Below are positions 26,354 through 35,685 of a DNA stretch of 64,000 nucleotides, in pieces. The DNA is taken from assembly GCF_024205745.1 (NCBI RefSeq), contig NZ_CP073117.1:1984001-2048000 (forward strand). Direction: 5' to 3'. The notes below the pieces were generated by a model. It saw only the letters and a program-made list of their open reading frames with translations. It did not search any database and was not told the DNA's origin. Each line of letters starts with the position of its first letter. Within the stretch, counting starts at the first letter, position 1. The stretch is from Neisseria subflava. Its GTDB lineage: Bacteria; Pseudomonadota; Gammaproteobacteria; Burkholderiales; Neisseriaceae. Position numbers and translations under genes: made by a program.

Positions 26354-27292
26354 TTAACGGCTACCCAGCGGCAGTCCGATATCAGAAATCAGCTGGTCGG
26401 GCAGAACGTTGTCGCGAAAGCGGTAAAGCTGAGCAGGACGGCCTTTACTGCCTGATACGCCGGTATCCGACGGCTCGATGAGGTTTTGCTGCTGAATCTG
26501 GCGGCGGAAGTTTTGCTTATGCAACAATCGGCCGCTGATGGCTTCGACGCTGTTTTGCAGTTGCAGCAGTGTAAATTCGGGCGGCATCAGTTCAAAAATT
26601 ACGGGGCGGTATTTGATTTTGGCGCGTAGGCGGGATAAGGCTGTCGCCAGTACGCGGCGGTGGTCGTGGCGCATGGACTGCCCCGTGAGCGCGAAATCAA
26701 AGTTTGCCTGCGGCTCGGCGGCTTCCGCTATCAGGCCGCTTTCATATAGCATTTCATAGCGTTGCAAAACGTATTCTTCCGACCAGTTTTCAGGTTCTAC
26801 CCCCCAGCACAAATGAATGCGCTTGAGTCGCTTCTGACGCATTTCCTCCGTATCCGCCGAGTTTGCCCAAATGCGCAGGCGGCTGACAATGGTCTCGTGT
26901 TGCCTACCGGTGCTACGCAAATCTTCCCACGGAAAATAGCAGTAGCAGTCCTGCCATTTCGCATCGGGATGCAGGATGTTGTCGGCTGCCTCGCGCACCA
27001 GTCCTAAATAGCTAACGTATAAGACAGGCAGGCCTTGTTCATTTTGGCGGCTCGTATCTACAAACGTGTAAAGCTGTTCTACATAGCCCATAGGCTGTGA
27101 TGTCTGTTTGGCAACCCACATCCTGACTCCTGCTTGCAGAGAGTGGCGAAGTGGTGCAAGCAAGCCATTGGGTAATAGCTCTCCTTGGGCAACTGTCAAA
27201 ACCCTCAAGCTGCCATTTGTAATGGCGATCAGTACAGGAACAAGCTCGACGATACTTTGCGGATTGACCGCTGTTTCAGGATAGGCATCCAT
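26354..27292 (-). CDS. nrtR: NrtR-type Nudix-related transcription regulator of NAD synthesis
   Basis: A 312-residue protein with an N-terminal Nudix-like fold (about 12-155; VPVLIAITNGSLRVLTV, then a degenerate Nudix box region around VEQLYTFVDTSR) and a C-terminal winged helix (about 215-305; KIKYRPVIFELMPPEFTLLQLQNSVEAISGRLLHKQNFRRQI). The PPEFTL..LQ...E...G..L.K.NFRR pattern is the signature of NrtR, which represses NAD biosynthesis genes and is relieved by ADP-ribose. It lies between nadC and the divergent nadA, with a 23-bp palindrome in the gap, so it most likely controls nadA-nadB and itself. Confidence 0.9.
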   Translation of the reverse strand: MDAYPETAVNPQSIVELVPVLIAITNGSLRVLTVAQGELLPNGLLAPLRHSLQAGVRMWVAKQTSQPMGYVEQLYTFVDTSRQNEQGLPVLYVSYLGLVREAADNILHPDAKWQDCYCYFPWEDLRSTGRQHETIVSRLRIWANSADTEEMRQKRLKRIHLCWGVEPENWSEEYVLQRYEMLYESGLIAEAAEPQANFDFALTGQSMRHDHRRVLATALSRLRAKIKYRPVIFELMPPEFTLLQLQNSVEAISGRLLHKQNFRRQIQQQNLIEPSDTGVSGSKGRPAQLYRFRDNVLPDQLISDIGLPLGSR

Positions 27293-27356
27293 GCGTGGCT
27301 TTCATTCAATAGAAAACCTTATTGTAAACCAAAGCGGTTTTCAGACGATCTTGCTT

Positions 27357-27379
27357 ATTATACTCAAATTGAGCATAAT
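27357..27379. promoter_or_regulatory. Palindromic operator, probable NrtR box
   Basis: ATTATACTCAA-A-TTGAGCATAAT: two 11-base arms with one mismatch (A versus G) around a single base, between divergent nrtR and nadA. It is the only such palindrome in the gap, other than a DUS. The arms resemble the TATACTCA-type NrtR sites reported in other Proteobacteria. Confidence 0.7.
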
Positions 27380-27448
27380 ATAAAAATATTTCAAAATATA
27401 AACGGCAAATCTTTATGCCGTCTGAAAAACCAGCCATAAGGAAGTCTC

Positions 27449-28561
27449 ATGCAAACCGCCGCCCGCCGCTCGTTCGATTACGATATGCCCCTCATCCAAA
27501 CGCCGACTTCTGCCTGCCAAATCCGTCAGGCGTGGGCGAAGGTTGCCGATACGCCCGACCGCGAGACGGCAGGTCGTCTGAAAGACGAAATCAAGGCTTT
27601 GCTGAAGGAGAAAAACGCGGTCTTGGTGGCGCATTATTATGTTGATCCGCTGATTCAGGATTTAGCTTTGGAAACAGGCGGATGCGTGGGAGATTCGCTG
27701 GAAATGGCACGCTTCGGCGCGGAACACGAAGCCGGTACATTGGTGGTGGCGGGTGTGCGATTCATGGGCGAGAGCGCGAAAATCCTCTGCCCTGAAAAAA
27801 CGGTGCTGATGCCTGATTTGGAGGCGGAATGTTCTTTGGATTTGGGCTGTCCGGAAGAAGCGTTTTCGGCGTTTTGCGACCAACACCCCGACCGCACGGT
27901 GGTGGTGTACGCCAACACTTCCGCTGCCGTGAAAGCGCGTGCCGATTGGGTGGTAACGTCTTCGGTGGCGTTGGAAATCGTGTCGTATCTGAAATCGCGC
28001 GGCGAGAAACTGATTTGGGGGCCCGACCGCCATCTCGGCGACTACATCCGCCGCGAAACGGGTGCGGATATGCTGCTGTGGCAGGGTTCGTGCATCGTCC
28101 ATAACGAATTCAAAGGGCAGGAGCTGGCGGCGTTGAAGGCGGAGCATCCCGACGCGGTGGTGCTGGTTCATCCCGAATCGCCGCAAAGCGTCATCGAACT
28201 GGGCGACGTGGTCGGCTCGACCAGCAAACTGCTCAAAGCCGCCGTATCGCGTCCCGAAAAAAAATTCATCGTGGCGACCGATTTGGGCATCCTGCACGAA
28301 ATGCAAAAGCAGGCGCCCGACAAAGAGTTTATCGCCGCACCGACGGCGGGCAACGGCGGAAGCTGCAAAAGCTGCGCGTTCTGCCCGTGGATGGCGATGA
28401 ATTCGCTGGGCGGCATCAAACACGCCCTGACAAGCGGACACAACGAAATCCTGTTGGACAGGAAGCTGGGCGAAGCCGCCAAACTACCTTTGCAGCGTAT
28501 GCTCGACTTCGCGGCAGGACTCAAGCGCGGGGATGTGTTCAACGGCATGGGACCCGCCTGA
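27449..28561 (+). CDS. nadA: Quinolinate synthase A
   Basis: A [4Fe-4S] enzyme that condenses iminoaspartate with dihydroxyacetone phosphate to quinolinate. The 370 residues are normal. Seen are the [13 protein letters not shown] motif (substrate binding), [31 protein letters not shown], an iron-ligand cysteine in [29 protein letters not shown], and the C-terminal cysteine motif [11 protein letters not shown]. It starts downstream of a probable NrtR box and is followed by nadB after 51 bases. Contains an AGGTCGTCTGAA uptake core at 27572-27583. Confidence 0.97.
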   Translation: MQTAARRSFDYDMPLIQTPTSACQIRQAWAKVADTPDRETAGRLKDEIKALLKEKNAVLVAHYYVDPLIQDLALETGGCVGDSLEMARFGAEHEAGTLVVAGVRFMGESAKILCPEKTVLMPDLEAECSLDLGCPEEAFSAFCDQHPDRTVVVYANTSAAVKARADWVVTSSVALEIVSYLKSRGEKLIWGPDRHLGDYIRRETGADMLLWQGSCIVHNEFKGQELAALKAEHPDAVVLVHPESPQSVIELGDVVGSTSKLLKAAVSRPEKKFIVATDLGILHEMQKQAPDKEFIAAPTAGNGGSCKSCAFCPWMAMNSLGGIKHALTSGHNEILLDRKLGEAAKLPLQRMLDFAAGLKRGDVFNGMGPA

Positions 28562-28612
28562 TTTGCCGTCAATATTGCCGTTTCAGACGACCTCTCGAAT
28601 AAGGACAACACC

Positions 28613-30121
28613 ATGCAAACCGATTGCGACGTATTGATTGCCGGAAACGGGCTGGCGGCACTGACGCTCGCCCTGTCGCTGCCTGAATCGTTCCGCATCG
28701 TCATTTTGTGCAAAAACCGGCTGGACGACACCGCCAGCCGTCATGCGCAAGGCGGGATTGCGGCGGCGTGGTCGAGAGAGGACGACATCGAAAAACACGT
28801 TGCCGATACTTTGGAAGCGGGCGCGGGTTTGTGCGACGAAGCCGCCGTCCGCGCCATCCTGTCGCAGGGCAAACCGGCAATCGAATGGCTGTTGGCGCAG
28901 GGCGTGGCGTTCGACCGAAATCCTGACGGCCTGCACCTGACGCGCGAAGGCGGGCATACCTGCCGTCGAATCGCCCACGTCGCCGACTACACGGGTGAAG
29001 CCGTCATGCAGAGCCTGATTGCCCAAATACGCGGCTACCCGAACATCCGCGTTTACGAGCAGCAGATGGCGTTGGACATCCAAACCGAATCAGGCGCAGC
29101 GTGCGGACTGACCGTCCTCGACTGCCGAACGCAAGAAACCTACCGCATCCGCGCCCGCCATACCGTACTCGCGGGCGGCGGCTTGGGACAGATTTACGCC
29201 GCCACCACCACACCGCCCGAATGCACGGGCGACGCCATCGCCATGGCGATACGCGCAGGCTGCGCAGTCGAAAACCTCGAATTTATCCAATTCCACCCCA
29301 CAGGCTTGGCAAGGTCGTCTGAAAACGGCCGCACCTTCCTGATTTCCGAAGCCGTGCGCGGCGAAGGCGGCATCCTGACCAACCAAGCGGGCGAACGGTT
29401 TATGCCGCATTACGACCGCCGCGCCGAACTCGCGCCGCGCGACATCGTTGCCCGCGCCATCGCCGCCGAAATCGCCAAACAAACGCAAGACTTCGTCTCA
29501 CTCGACATCAGCCGCCAACCCGCAGAGTTCGTCCGTCAGCATTTCCCGTCCATTCACCAGCACTGCCTGTCCCAATGCGGTTTGGACATCACGCGCCAAG
29601 CCATCCCCGTCCGCCCCGTGCAACACTACACCTGCGGCGGCATCCAAACCGACCCCAGCGGCAGAACCTCCCTGCCGCAGCTCTACGCCTTAGGCGAAAC
29701 CGCCTGCACAGGGCTGCACGGAGCCAACCGCCTCGCCAGCAATTCCCTGCTCGAATGCGTCGTGACCGCCAGGCTTGCCGCTCAAACCATCGCGGACGGA
29801 CAAACATTCCGAACCGTACCGTCCAAAAGGCCGTCTGAACACTCATCCGCCGAAGCAGGCATCTTTTCAGACGACCTCCAAAACACATTCAGCCGCCCCG
29901 TCCTGCAAGCGTTCAACCAACACCATTTGGGCATTCTCCGCAACGATACCGGCCTACGCCGCGCCATCGCCCAACTGCGGCTTTGGAAACAAAACCAAGC
30001 CGAGCCGCACACCGCGTCCGAATACGAAAACCACAACCTGCTCGAATGCAGCCTCGCCGTCGCCCAAGCCGCATATAGGCGGAGACAGAACATCGGCGCA
30101 CATTTTAATAGTGAATTGTAA
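28613..30121 (+). CDS. nadB: L-aspartate oxidase
   Basis: FAD enzyme oxidising L-aspartate to iminoaspartate for quinolinate synthase. The 502 residues are a little below E. coli NadB. N-terminal dinucleotide motif [15 protein letters not shown] (about 6-20), then [55 protein letters not shown], the catalytic-arginine segment [24 protein letters not shown], and [15 protein letters not shown]. Operon with nadA. Three of its four nearby or internal uptake cores are of the GGTCGTCTGAA dialect. An IS remnant begins 5 bases after its stop. Confidence 0.96.
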   Translation: MQTDCDVLIAGNGLAALTLALSLPESFRIVILCKNRLDDTASRHAQGGIAAAWSREDDIEKHVADTLEAGAGLCDEAAVRAILSQGKPAIEWLLAQGVAFDRNPDGLHLTREGGHTCRRIAHVADYTGEAVMQSLIAQIRGYPNIRVYEQQMALDIQTESGAACGLTVLDCRTQETYRIRARHTVLAGGGLGQIYAATTTPPECTGDAIAMAIRAGCAVENLEFIQFHPTGLARSSENGRTFLISEAVRGEGGILTNQAGERFMPHYDRRAELAPRDIVARAIAAEIAKQTQDFVSLDISRQPAEFVRQHFPSIHQHCLSQCGLDITRQAIPVRPVQHYTCGGIQTDPSGRTSLPQLYALGETACTGLHGANRLASNSLLECVVTARLAAQTIADGQTFRTVPSKRPSEHSSAEAGIFSDDLQNTFSRPVLQAFNQHHLGILRNDTGLRRAIAQLRLWKQNQAEPHTASEYENHNLLECSLAVAQAAYRRRQNIGAHFNSEL

Positions 30122-30126
30122 GGTTT

Positions 30127-30233
30127 GAGACCTTAGCAAAATCCCCTAAATTCCTATCAAGACATTTAGGGAATTTTCCATGAGCACCTTCTTCCAGCAA
30201 ACCGCGCAAGCCATGATCACCAAACACATCGAC
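30127..30233 (+). mobile_element. IS1106-like left-end remnant
   Basis: Repeats the left end of the element at 9947 (GAGACCTTAGCAAAA, leader, and the first 18 codons of transposase, MSTFFQQTAQAM...KHID), then stops abruptly. Only about 107 bp remain. The next 100 bases (to about 30350) are unrelated, with a short frame lacking a start. Confidence 0.85.
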
Positions 30234-30380
30234 TGAGTATCATCAACATCAATTTTCCTTCAAAATACGGTGTATGGGATACCAATAATAAAACCGTCGT
30301 TTCAGGCGGTGCGATTAAATGGTTCTATTGCATAAATAGTGTTGCATAAGAAAGTTGCTTACTGCATAAGTTCTAATAGA

Positions 30381-30414
30381 AAAAAGGTCATCTAAGATTT
30401 TAGACGACCTTTTT
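30381..30414 (-). terminator. Degenerate DUS hairpin
   Basis: AAAAAGGTCATCTAA and TTAGACGACCTTTTT arms, one mismatch; beyond the stop of the lipase effector on the minus strand. Confidence 0.65.
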
Positions 30415-30461
30415 CCTATTAGAATATGCTTCAGGAAACCTCAAGACACATTCCATTTCTT

Positions 30462-31783
30462 TTACGACAAGCTCATACCTCGCGTCTGGGTTTGCGCTAT
30501 CTGTTTTTGTTGTTCATCATATTCAAATTGCCGTGTAGCTTGTTGAATTTGATTCAAACTTTCTACTGCTGGTATAGAGGCAGATTCATTTATATGCATT
30601 CCAACACGATTCAGATGGGGGTTGAGTTCACCAATTAGATATTGATCTCCTTTCACACTGAACAGGGTGGCATTAATCATTCCTTGTGATCTCCCTAAAG
30701 CAGTAAGAGCCATTACGGAATTTTGGAATTTTTCTTCATCAATAGGCAAACCGTTTTTCTCATGGTAAGCGGTCATATGCCCTTTGACAGAATCAAAAAG
30801 TTTTTGTGCTTCAGGTGGAAGAGATTGTGGGTTAAATGAAGCAACTGTCTGCATGAAATTGTACTGCTCTTCCTTATCATTCCAAGACATCAGGTTCGGA
30901 TCTCTGTCAATGTTTTTCCGGATTTTCCAGTACATTTCTCGGGTTTCGCTTACATCTTTGCCTATTTTATGTAACGTGTTTCGGTAGTCATTAACATCAT
31001 CCCTATAATCATTTATCAATTTTTTATTGCGTTCTGCCAATTCCAAAGCTGACTGATAATTGCGTTCTGAGAGTATTGAATTAATGCCTGTAAAATTACC
31101 AATGCCGTGTGCCCACACAGTTCCAATGGCTGCTGAAACAGTGTTTTTGGTATCTAGATGAGGTATGCCAGTACTTTCATTACTGTATCCATTCACTCGC
31201 AACATAATTAATTCTGGTTGTTTAGCTAGAATGACCATTTTGCCGTAATGAGGAGCTGCTGCAGATACCACGTCTGAGGCCAAGGCATAATTGATCACTT
31301 TATTTCCACCTTTGGGAATTCCATTTAACGCTGCTGCACCATAGGCATTAAAGGTAACGCCCTCCTGCTTAAAGTGATAAGATTGAATTTGAGCCAACGC
31401 CCCCCGAGGGAATGACCAACTTGTGTAATGTTGGGTTGACTTTGTTCAGGATGTTTATTGTGAAATTTATCTGCTTCTTTTAATGCCAGCATAGTTAGTT
31501 TTGCTGCATCTTCTGACTGGATATTGGCCTTATGGATAACCATTTTCAGATCAACTTTGATATCCATCAGGGATGACGTCCCCCTATGTGCGACAACAAT
31601 CTCATTGGTACGGACATCTTGATAAACCACACCTTGGTAGTCTGTGGTCGGGTTTTTATGGACAGCTAGGACTCTATAATGATTTCCACCAATAAGTAAG
31701 GTTTTATTAGGGGAGGTAACCACACGATCTTCATAGGAATCTTGGGCTAGGTCGGCATACTGTTGTTTGCTTAGTTGGCTCAT
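30462..31783 (-). pseudogene. T4SS lipase effector with C-terminal XVIPCD-like domain, frameshifted at a 6-C/G run
   Basis: Two overlapping frames join into one protein of about 440 residues. Frame 1 (31783 down to about 31400) has the class-3 lipase features VVAHRGTSS (oxyanion region) and QVGHSLGG with nucleophile Ser125; frame 2 continues LAQIQSYHF...FNAYGAAALNG. The break lies at six G on the coding strand (C at 31400-31405): with seven, the text becomes the canonical GHSLGGALAQIQ. The last ~115 residues (from about EEAQKLFDSVKG; ...EKFQNSVMALTALGRSQGM, HLNRVGMHI, AVESLNQI, then a Q-rich tail) resemble the XVIPCD that targets effectors to X-T4SS. No signal peptide. Its ATG overlaps the upstream lipoprotein stop by 4 bases. 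Confidence 0.8.
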
Positions 31784-32448
31784 GGTTTAATTTCCTCTAA
31801 AGTAACGGTAATACTAAAAAAATCATTATCATTATGAGGCCCCGGTCCATAACCTTCCAAAGTATTTTCCCCAAAATCCACATCAGGAGAATCTTCGCTT
31901 CCATCTGGTAAACCGTCTTTATTTTTATGATACGGATACCCTCGCTTCCAATAATATTTGGTCAGTGTCTTTTCTTTTTCAAGATTTTCCATTACATCGC
32001 TGATATTGAATTCAGTTTCTTCCTTTTTACCTGTTGCCTTAAATGAAGCCCCAAAATTTTCAGGCTTCCATTGGCAGACACCTTCTCCGAAATAATCTTC
32101 GTCCAGTACAGCATCAGCATAGAAGAGTGCTTCGTATTCGTCATGTCCGACCAAATTCATTTTGATTGGAACATTTTTTTCAGGAGATGCCGTTGCACCT
32201 GCCAACCGACTAATGGTATAAGAACAGTTTCTTGCTGCATAACCAATATACATATCATTTATAGGTTTCATCGGCCCCGGTGCATTATTAATCTTAACCT
32301 TGATCCTGTATGGCTGTTTCGGATCGGGGTTCAATTTGAAACGTGCTTCTGTTTGTTCTTGGACACTCATATTATTTCTCTCCGTACAAGCATTTAGGCT
32401 AAAAGTTGTCAATAAAGCTGCAGATAACAGCAGGATAAAAGGTTTCAT
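31780..32448 (-). CDS. Lipoprotein, probable immunity protein to the lipase effector
   Basis: A 222-residue lipoprotein: signal peptide with lipobox FSLNAC (Cys21), then a periplasmic beta-rich domain with ARNCSYTISRLAGATASPEKNVP and a C-terminal VDFGENTLEGYGPGPHNDNDFFSITVTLEE. It is directly upstream of, and overlaps by ATGA, the lipase effector gene, so the two are translationally coupled. In the X-T4SS of Xanthomonas, immunity proteins are periplasmic lipoproteins encoded beside their effectors. I recognise no family; the immunity role is inference from arrangement. Confidence 0.8.
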   Translation of the reverse strand: MKPFILLLSAALLTTFSLNACTERNNMSVQEQTEARFKLNPDPKQPYRIKVKINNAPGPMKPINDMYIGYAARNCSYTISRLAGATASPEKNVPIKMNLVGHDEYEALFYADAVLDEDYFGEGVCQWKPENFGASFKATGKKEETEFNISDVMENLEKEKTLTKYYWKRGYPYHKNKDGLPDGSEDSPDVDFGENTLEGYGPGPHNDNDFFSITVTLEEIKP

Positions 32449-32821
32449 CAGTAAAGTCCTTATTCAATATCATGAGCAAATTAAATATTAATTTAAGATA
32501 ACTTGATCAGGATACATTCATGTTCGTTGATTGTCTGATGCTCCAACGTATTTACCACATTACTCTAAATAGTGTTTATTGAGGTATATTATAACAATAT
32601 TCAGACATCTTAACTGAGATGATGCTTATCGTAAATAGATAGTGATTAACGGGGAAAATGTAGTCTAAATGGTAATATTTAAGAAATATTGGAAACTCTA
32701 CTTTACCTTATCCTACTCATTGTTTATCGTTTTTTTCATTGCTTCTTACTTCTTATAAATTTCAATAACTTGTTTTAAAGTATTCAAGTCTATAAATATT
32801 TTAGGAGTGTTGGCAATTTTA
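32449..32821. other. AT-rich gene-free stretch
   Basis: No coding sequence seen; presumably promoter of the immunity-effector unit at its left end. Confidence 0.5.
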
Positions 32822-32854
32822 AAGGCCGTCTGAAATCACTTTTCAGACGGCCTA
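32822..32854. terminator. Inverted DUS pair
   Basis: AGGCCGTCTGAAA and TTTCAGACGGCCT around a 5-base spacer, upstream of the PEP-synthase-like lipoprotein gene. Confidence 0.6.
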
Positions 32855-32961
32855 TTTAATATCAGATGATAAAATTGATTTATCCAGGCAACAAACAGTT
32901 TGATTTAGATTTTTACAATAGGTATATTTCTTTTCATCTGATTTGGATAACCGACAACATC

Positions 32962-34905
32962 ATGAAACCTGCTTTTTGCCTCCCAATATTGTTTTTACTT
33001 TCAGCGTGCCGTCCTGAAGCTGAGACAGTCGATACGGCTGCACCAACGGCGCGTAAGCCTTCTTATTACGAGTCTGAAAAGCGTCAAACTGCAGTCACTC
33101 CAGTTAAAACACAAGTTCCTGCGTTATCTGCAATCAAAAGCCAAGCCGATTTTGACTTACTTTCGCGTATCTATGAGCAAGGTAATGAATATGAAATTCC
33201 TCATATCCTCTTTCTCATCGATCGTGAAGACGACGGCCGTACCGACTACATCAATACTCCCAAATTTCGGCTGCACGAGCACTATCTGGCTACTATCTTG
33301 AAACCCATGCTGTCGAAAATTGAATTGAATCAACAATACCGTAGTCCTAACCGGCGTTATCTGTTTGGCACTATCAGTTGGCAGAATAGTACTCAGGAAT
33401 ATGTTTATGAGTTTTGGGAAGGAGACAAAATCACGCCTGAATTGTTGAGATTGGCAGCAGGCCGTCTGAAAGACAGTTTCTATGCTCCGTTGCGTTATAA
33501 AACCAATTCTTTATGGCAGGAAACCGTTGCCGAACAAAGTGAAGTTCCTTTTATTACCCAAGAAAGTTTGATTAAGAATTTCCCCTACCTGCCTCTAAAC
33601 CAAGGTAAAGCGATAGGCACATTACGCGTTATTACCAAAGGAGATGATCTTTATAATGTCGGCGCCGACGATATTATTATTTTGAAAGAGGTTCCCCTAG
33701 AGCTGCCACCTGTGGCAGGGATTATCAGCGAGAAACCATCTACTGCACTATCGCATGTGAATGTATTGGCACGCGGCTGGGGGATTCCCAATATTTACCT
33801 TAAAGACGCAGAAAAAATCCTAGCCCCATATATTGGCCGTCGTATCGAATTTGAAGCGACTGCTAAGCAATACCGAATTGTCCAAACCAACCGGAACACT
33901 ACCAGTAAAAGCTTTTCAGACGGCCTTACCCTGCCCCAACCTGATGTTTCCGATTATGGCCTTAGGGCTTTGTCAAACCTGCGCCGTGATGACAGCCGTT
34001 ACTGCGGCAGTAAGGCTGCCAACCTCGGTCATATCCGCGCCCATATTAAAGGTAGTAATGTACCTGACGGATTCTGCATTCCGTTTGCCTATTATCAAGC
34101 CATGATGGATAGGCTGGGTATTAATGCAACAACACTGGCCCAAATCGAAACACAAAGTGATGGAGACAACCGCAAGCGACGCACTGCTTTACTCACACTG
34201 CAGAAAAAAATTACCGATGCCGAAATCCCGTCAGAATGGAAACACAGATGGGCTGAACAATGGCGCAATCAATTAAACAGCAAAGGCGTGTTTGTCCGCA
34301 GCTCCTCTAATTCCGAAGACTTGCCCAATTTCAGCGGCGCAGGGCTATACACCACCGTGCCAAATGTTACCGATGAAAACGCGTTGGCCGAAGCAGTGAA
34401 GCAATCTTGGGCTTCCGTTTTCAATTACAGCGCATACGAAGCCCGCCGTATTGCCGGTTTGCCTCACGATAGCGTGAAAATGAGTGTCTTTGTGCAACAA
34501 AGCATCAATGCAGATCTCTCCGGCGTGTTGGTTACCATCAATCCTTATGATATTGCTCAGAAAAACAGCTCCTACATTGCCGCCAAACGCGGGTTGGGTA
34601 TTCGTGTCGTTGAGGGTAAACGGGTAGCCGAACAGGTGGTCTATAACCGTCGCAATGATTCTGTACAACGTCTCAGCTCCTCTAATGAAACCACAGCATT
34701 GCAACTGGATAAAAATGGTGGAGTACGGGAGGTGCCTATAACCAGTGGTAACGTGATGAATCAAGAACAAATACGTCGCCTTGACCAAACCGGCCAACAA
34801 ATCAAACAGCTATTTGCCAATGGTGAGCAGGACATCGAATGGGCGTTTGACAACGGTAAGCTTGTTATCCTCCAAGCACGACCGTATCTAAACGGCACAC
34901 GTTAA
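32962..34905 (+). CDS. Lipoprotein with PEP-utilising and pyruvate-phosphate-dikinase domains
   Basis: A 647-residue protein with a lipoprotein signal (MKPAFCLPILFLLSAC, Cys16) and thus probably outside the cytosol. After a linker (about 17-70) and an unassigned N-terminal domain, a PEP-utilising swivelling-domain motif TALSHVNVLARGWGIPN appears (about 260), carrying the histidine that is phosphorylated in PEP synthases. The PPDK N-terminal ATP-grasp domain follows (about 330-640): GSKAANLGHIR, GVFVRSSSNSEDLPNFSGAGLYTT, VFVQQSINADLSGVL, DIEWAFDNGKLVILQARPYL. Domain order is reversed compared with PEP synthase. The start at 32962 is chosen for the lipoprotein signal. A periplasmic role for an ATP-grasp enzyme is unexplained. 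Confidence 0.85.
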   Translation: MKPAFCLPILFLLSACRPEAETVDTAAPTARKPSYYESEKRQTAVTPVKTQVPALSAIKSQADFDLLSRIYEQGNEYEIPHILFLIDREDDGRTDYINTPKFRLHEHYLATILKPMLSKIELNQQYRSPNRRYLFGTISWQNSTQEYVYEFWEGDKITPELLRLAAGRLKDSFYAPLRYKTNSLWQETVAEQSEVPFITQESLIKNFPYLPLNQGKAIGTLRVITKGDDLYNVGADDIIILKEVPLELPPVAGIISEKPSTALSHVNVLARGWGIPNIYLKDAEKILAPYIGRRIEFEATAKQYRIVQTNRNTTSKSFSDGLTLPQPDVSDYGLRALSNLRRDDSRYCGSKAANLGHIRAHIKGSNVPDGFCIPFAYYQAMMDRLGINATTLAQIETQSDGDNRKRRTALLTLQKKITDAEIPSEWKHRWAEQWRNQLNSKGVFVRSSSNSEDLPNFSGAGLYTTVPNVTDENALAEAVKQSWASVFNYSAYEARRIAGLPHDSVKMSVFVQQSINADLSGVLVTINPYDIAQKNSSYIAAKRGLGIRVVEGKRVAEQVVYNRRNDSVQRLSSSNETTALQLDKNGGVREVPITSGNVMNQEQIRRLDQTGQQIKQLFANGEQDIEWAFDNGKLVILQARPYLNGTR

Positions 34906-34910
34906 AGTAA

Positions 34911-34944
34911 AAAGCCGTCTGAAATTATCGTTTCAGACGGCCTT
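34911..34944. terminator. Inverted DUS pair
   Basis: AAAGCCGTCTGAAA and TTTCAGACGGCCTTT after the lipoprotein gene. Confidence 0.7.
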
Positions 34945-34992
34945 TGCATCATAAGTTAGTTATACCCTATACTTCCAGGTCTCCAAGGAATT

Positions 34993-35628
34993 ATGATGTC
35001 AAAACAGCTCACATTTTATTTTATTCGCCATGGCCGTACCCAATGGAACGAACAGGGGCTTTTGCAGGGATCCGGCAATTCACCACTGACCGAACAAGGA
35101 ATTGCAGGAGCTCAGAAAACCGGCGTAGCGCTACAACAAGTAGAATTTACCGCTGCTTATTCAAGCATTTTACAACGTGCCATTGATACGGCTGGCCATA
35201 TTATCGGCCAGCGTCCCATCCCTCTTTTTCAACACTGTGGACTAAATGAGCAATCTTTTGGAAGTTGGGAAGGTATGCAGATCGCCGACTTGCGGAAGCT
35301 AACCGAATTCAAACAACTGACCAATGACCCGGCAGCTTATAAAGCATTAAGTAATGGTGGCGAAACCTTTGAACAATTAGCAGTACGTGCAATGGCCGCC
35401 ATTTACGATATTATTAAGGTACATCAATCGGGAGCCAATATTTTAGTGGTATCGCATGGCCATACCTTGCGGCTTTTATTATCCTTACTAGGCGGAGCGA
35501 CTTGGGAAAACCATCGTGATGAGGGTAAATCTGTATCATTGTTGAATACTTCGATCAGTATTGTAAAATACAATAGTAAAAGCGGTTTTCATATTGAGCA
35601 ACTTAATGATGTGGCTCATTTACAATGA
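34993..35628 (+). CDS. Histidine phosphatase family protein (GpmB/CobC-like)
   Basis: A 211-residue member of the histidine phosphatase (phosphoglycerate-mutase-like) superfamily. The catalytic motif is FIRHGRTQWNEQGLLQGSGNSPLTEQG (His at about 13, RHG), with the second conserved segment SSILQRAIDTA, the acid/base region NEQSFGSWEGM and the second catalytic histidine in VVSHGHTLRLLL. ATG 34993 follows AAGGAATT; a second ATG is adjacent. Substrate unknown: phosphatase or broad-specificity phosphoglycerate-mutase-like. Confidence 0.9.
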   Translation: MMSKQLTFYFIRHGRTQWNEQGLLQGSGNSPLTEQGIAGAQKTGVALQQVEFTAAYSSILQRAIDTAGHIIGQRPIPLFQHCGLNEQSFGSWEGMQIADLRKLTEFKQLTNDPAAYKALSNGGETFEQLAVRAMAAIYDIIKVHQSGANILVVSHGHTLRLLLSLLGGATWENHRDEGKSVSLLNTSISIVKYNSKSGFHIEQLNDVAHLQ

Positions 35629-35649
35629 TCACAACCATTCAGCAATAAT

Positions 35650-35681
35650 AAAAAAGGTGGGCATTTTTACCCACCTTTTTT
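35650..35681. terminator. Bidirectional terminator
   Basis: AAAAAAGGTGGG and CCCACCTTTTTT around a short loop, between convergent genes. Confidence 0.88.
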
Positions 35682-35685
35682 GCCA

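Noticed and set aside
30241-30350. Short frame after the IS remnant (reads like part of a secreted or pilin-type protein)
   Set aside because: No start codon, about 35 codons and no recognisable motif; too little to call.
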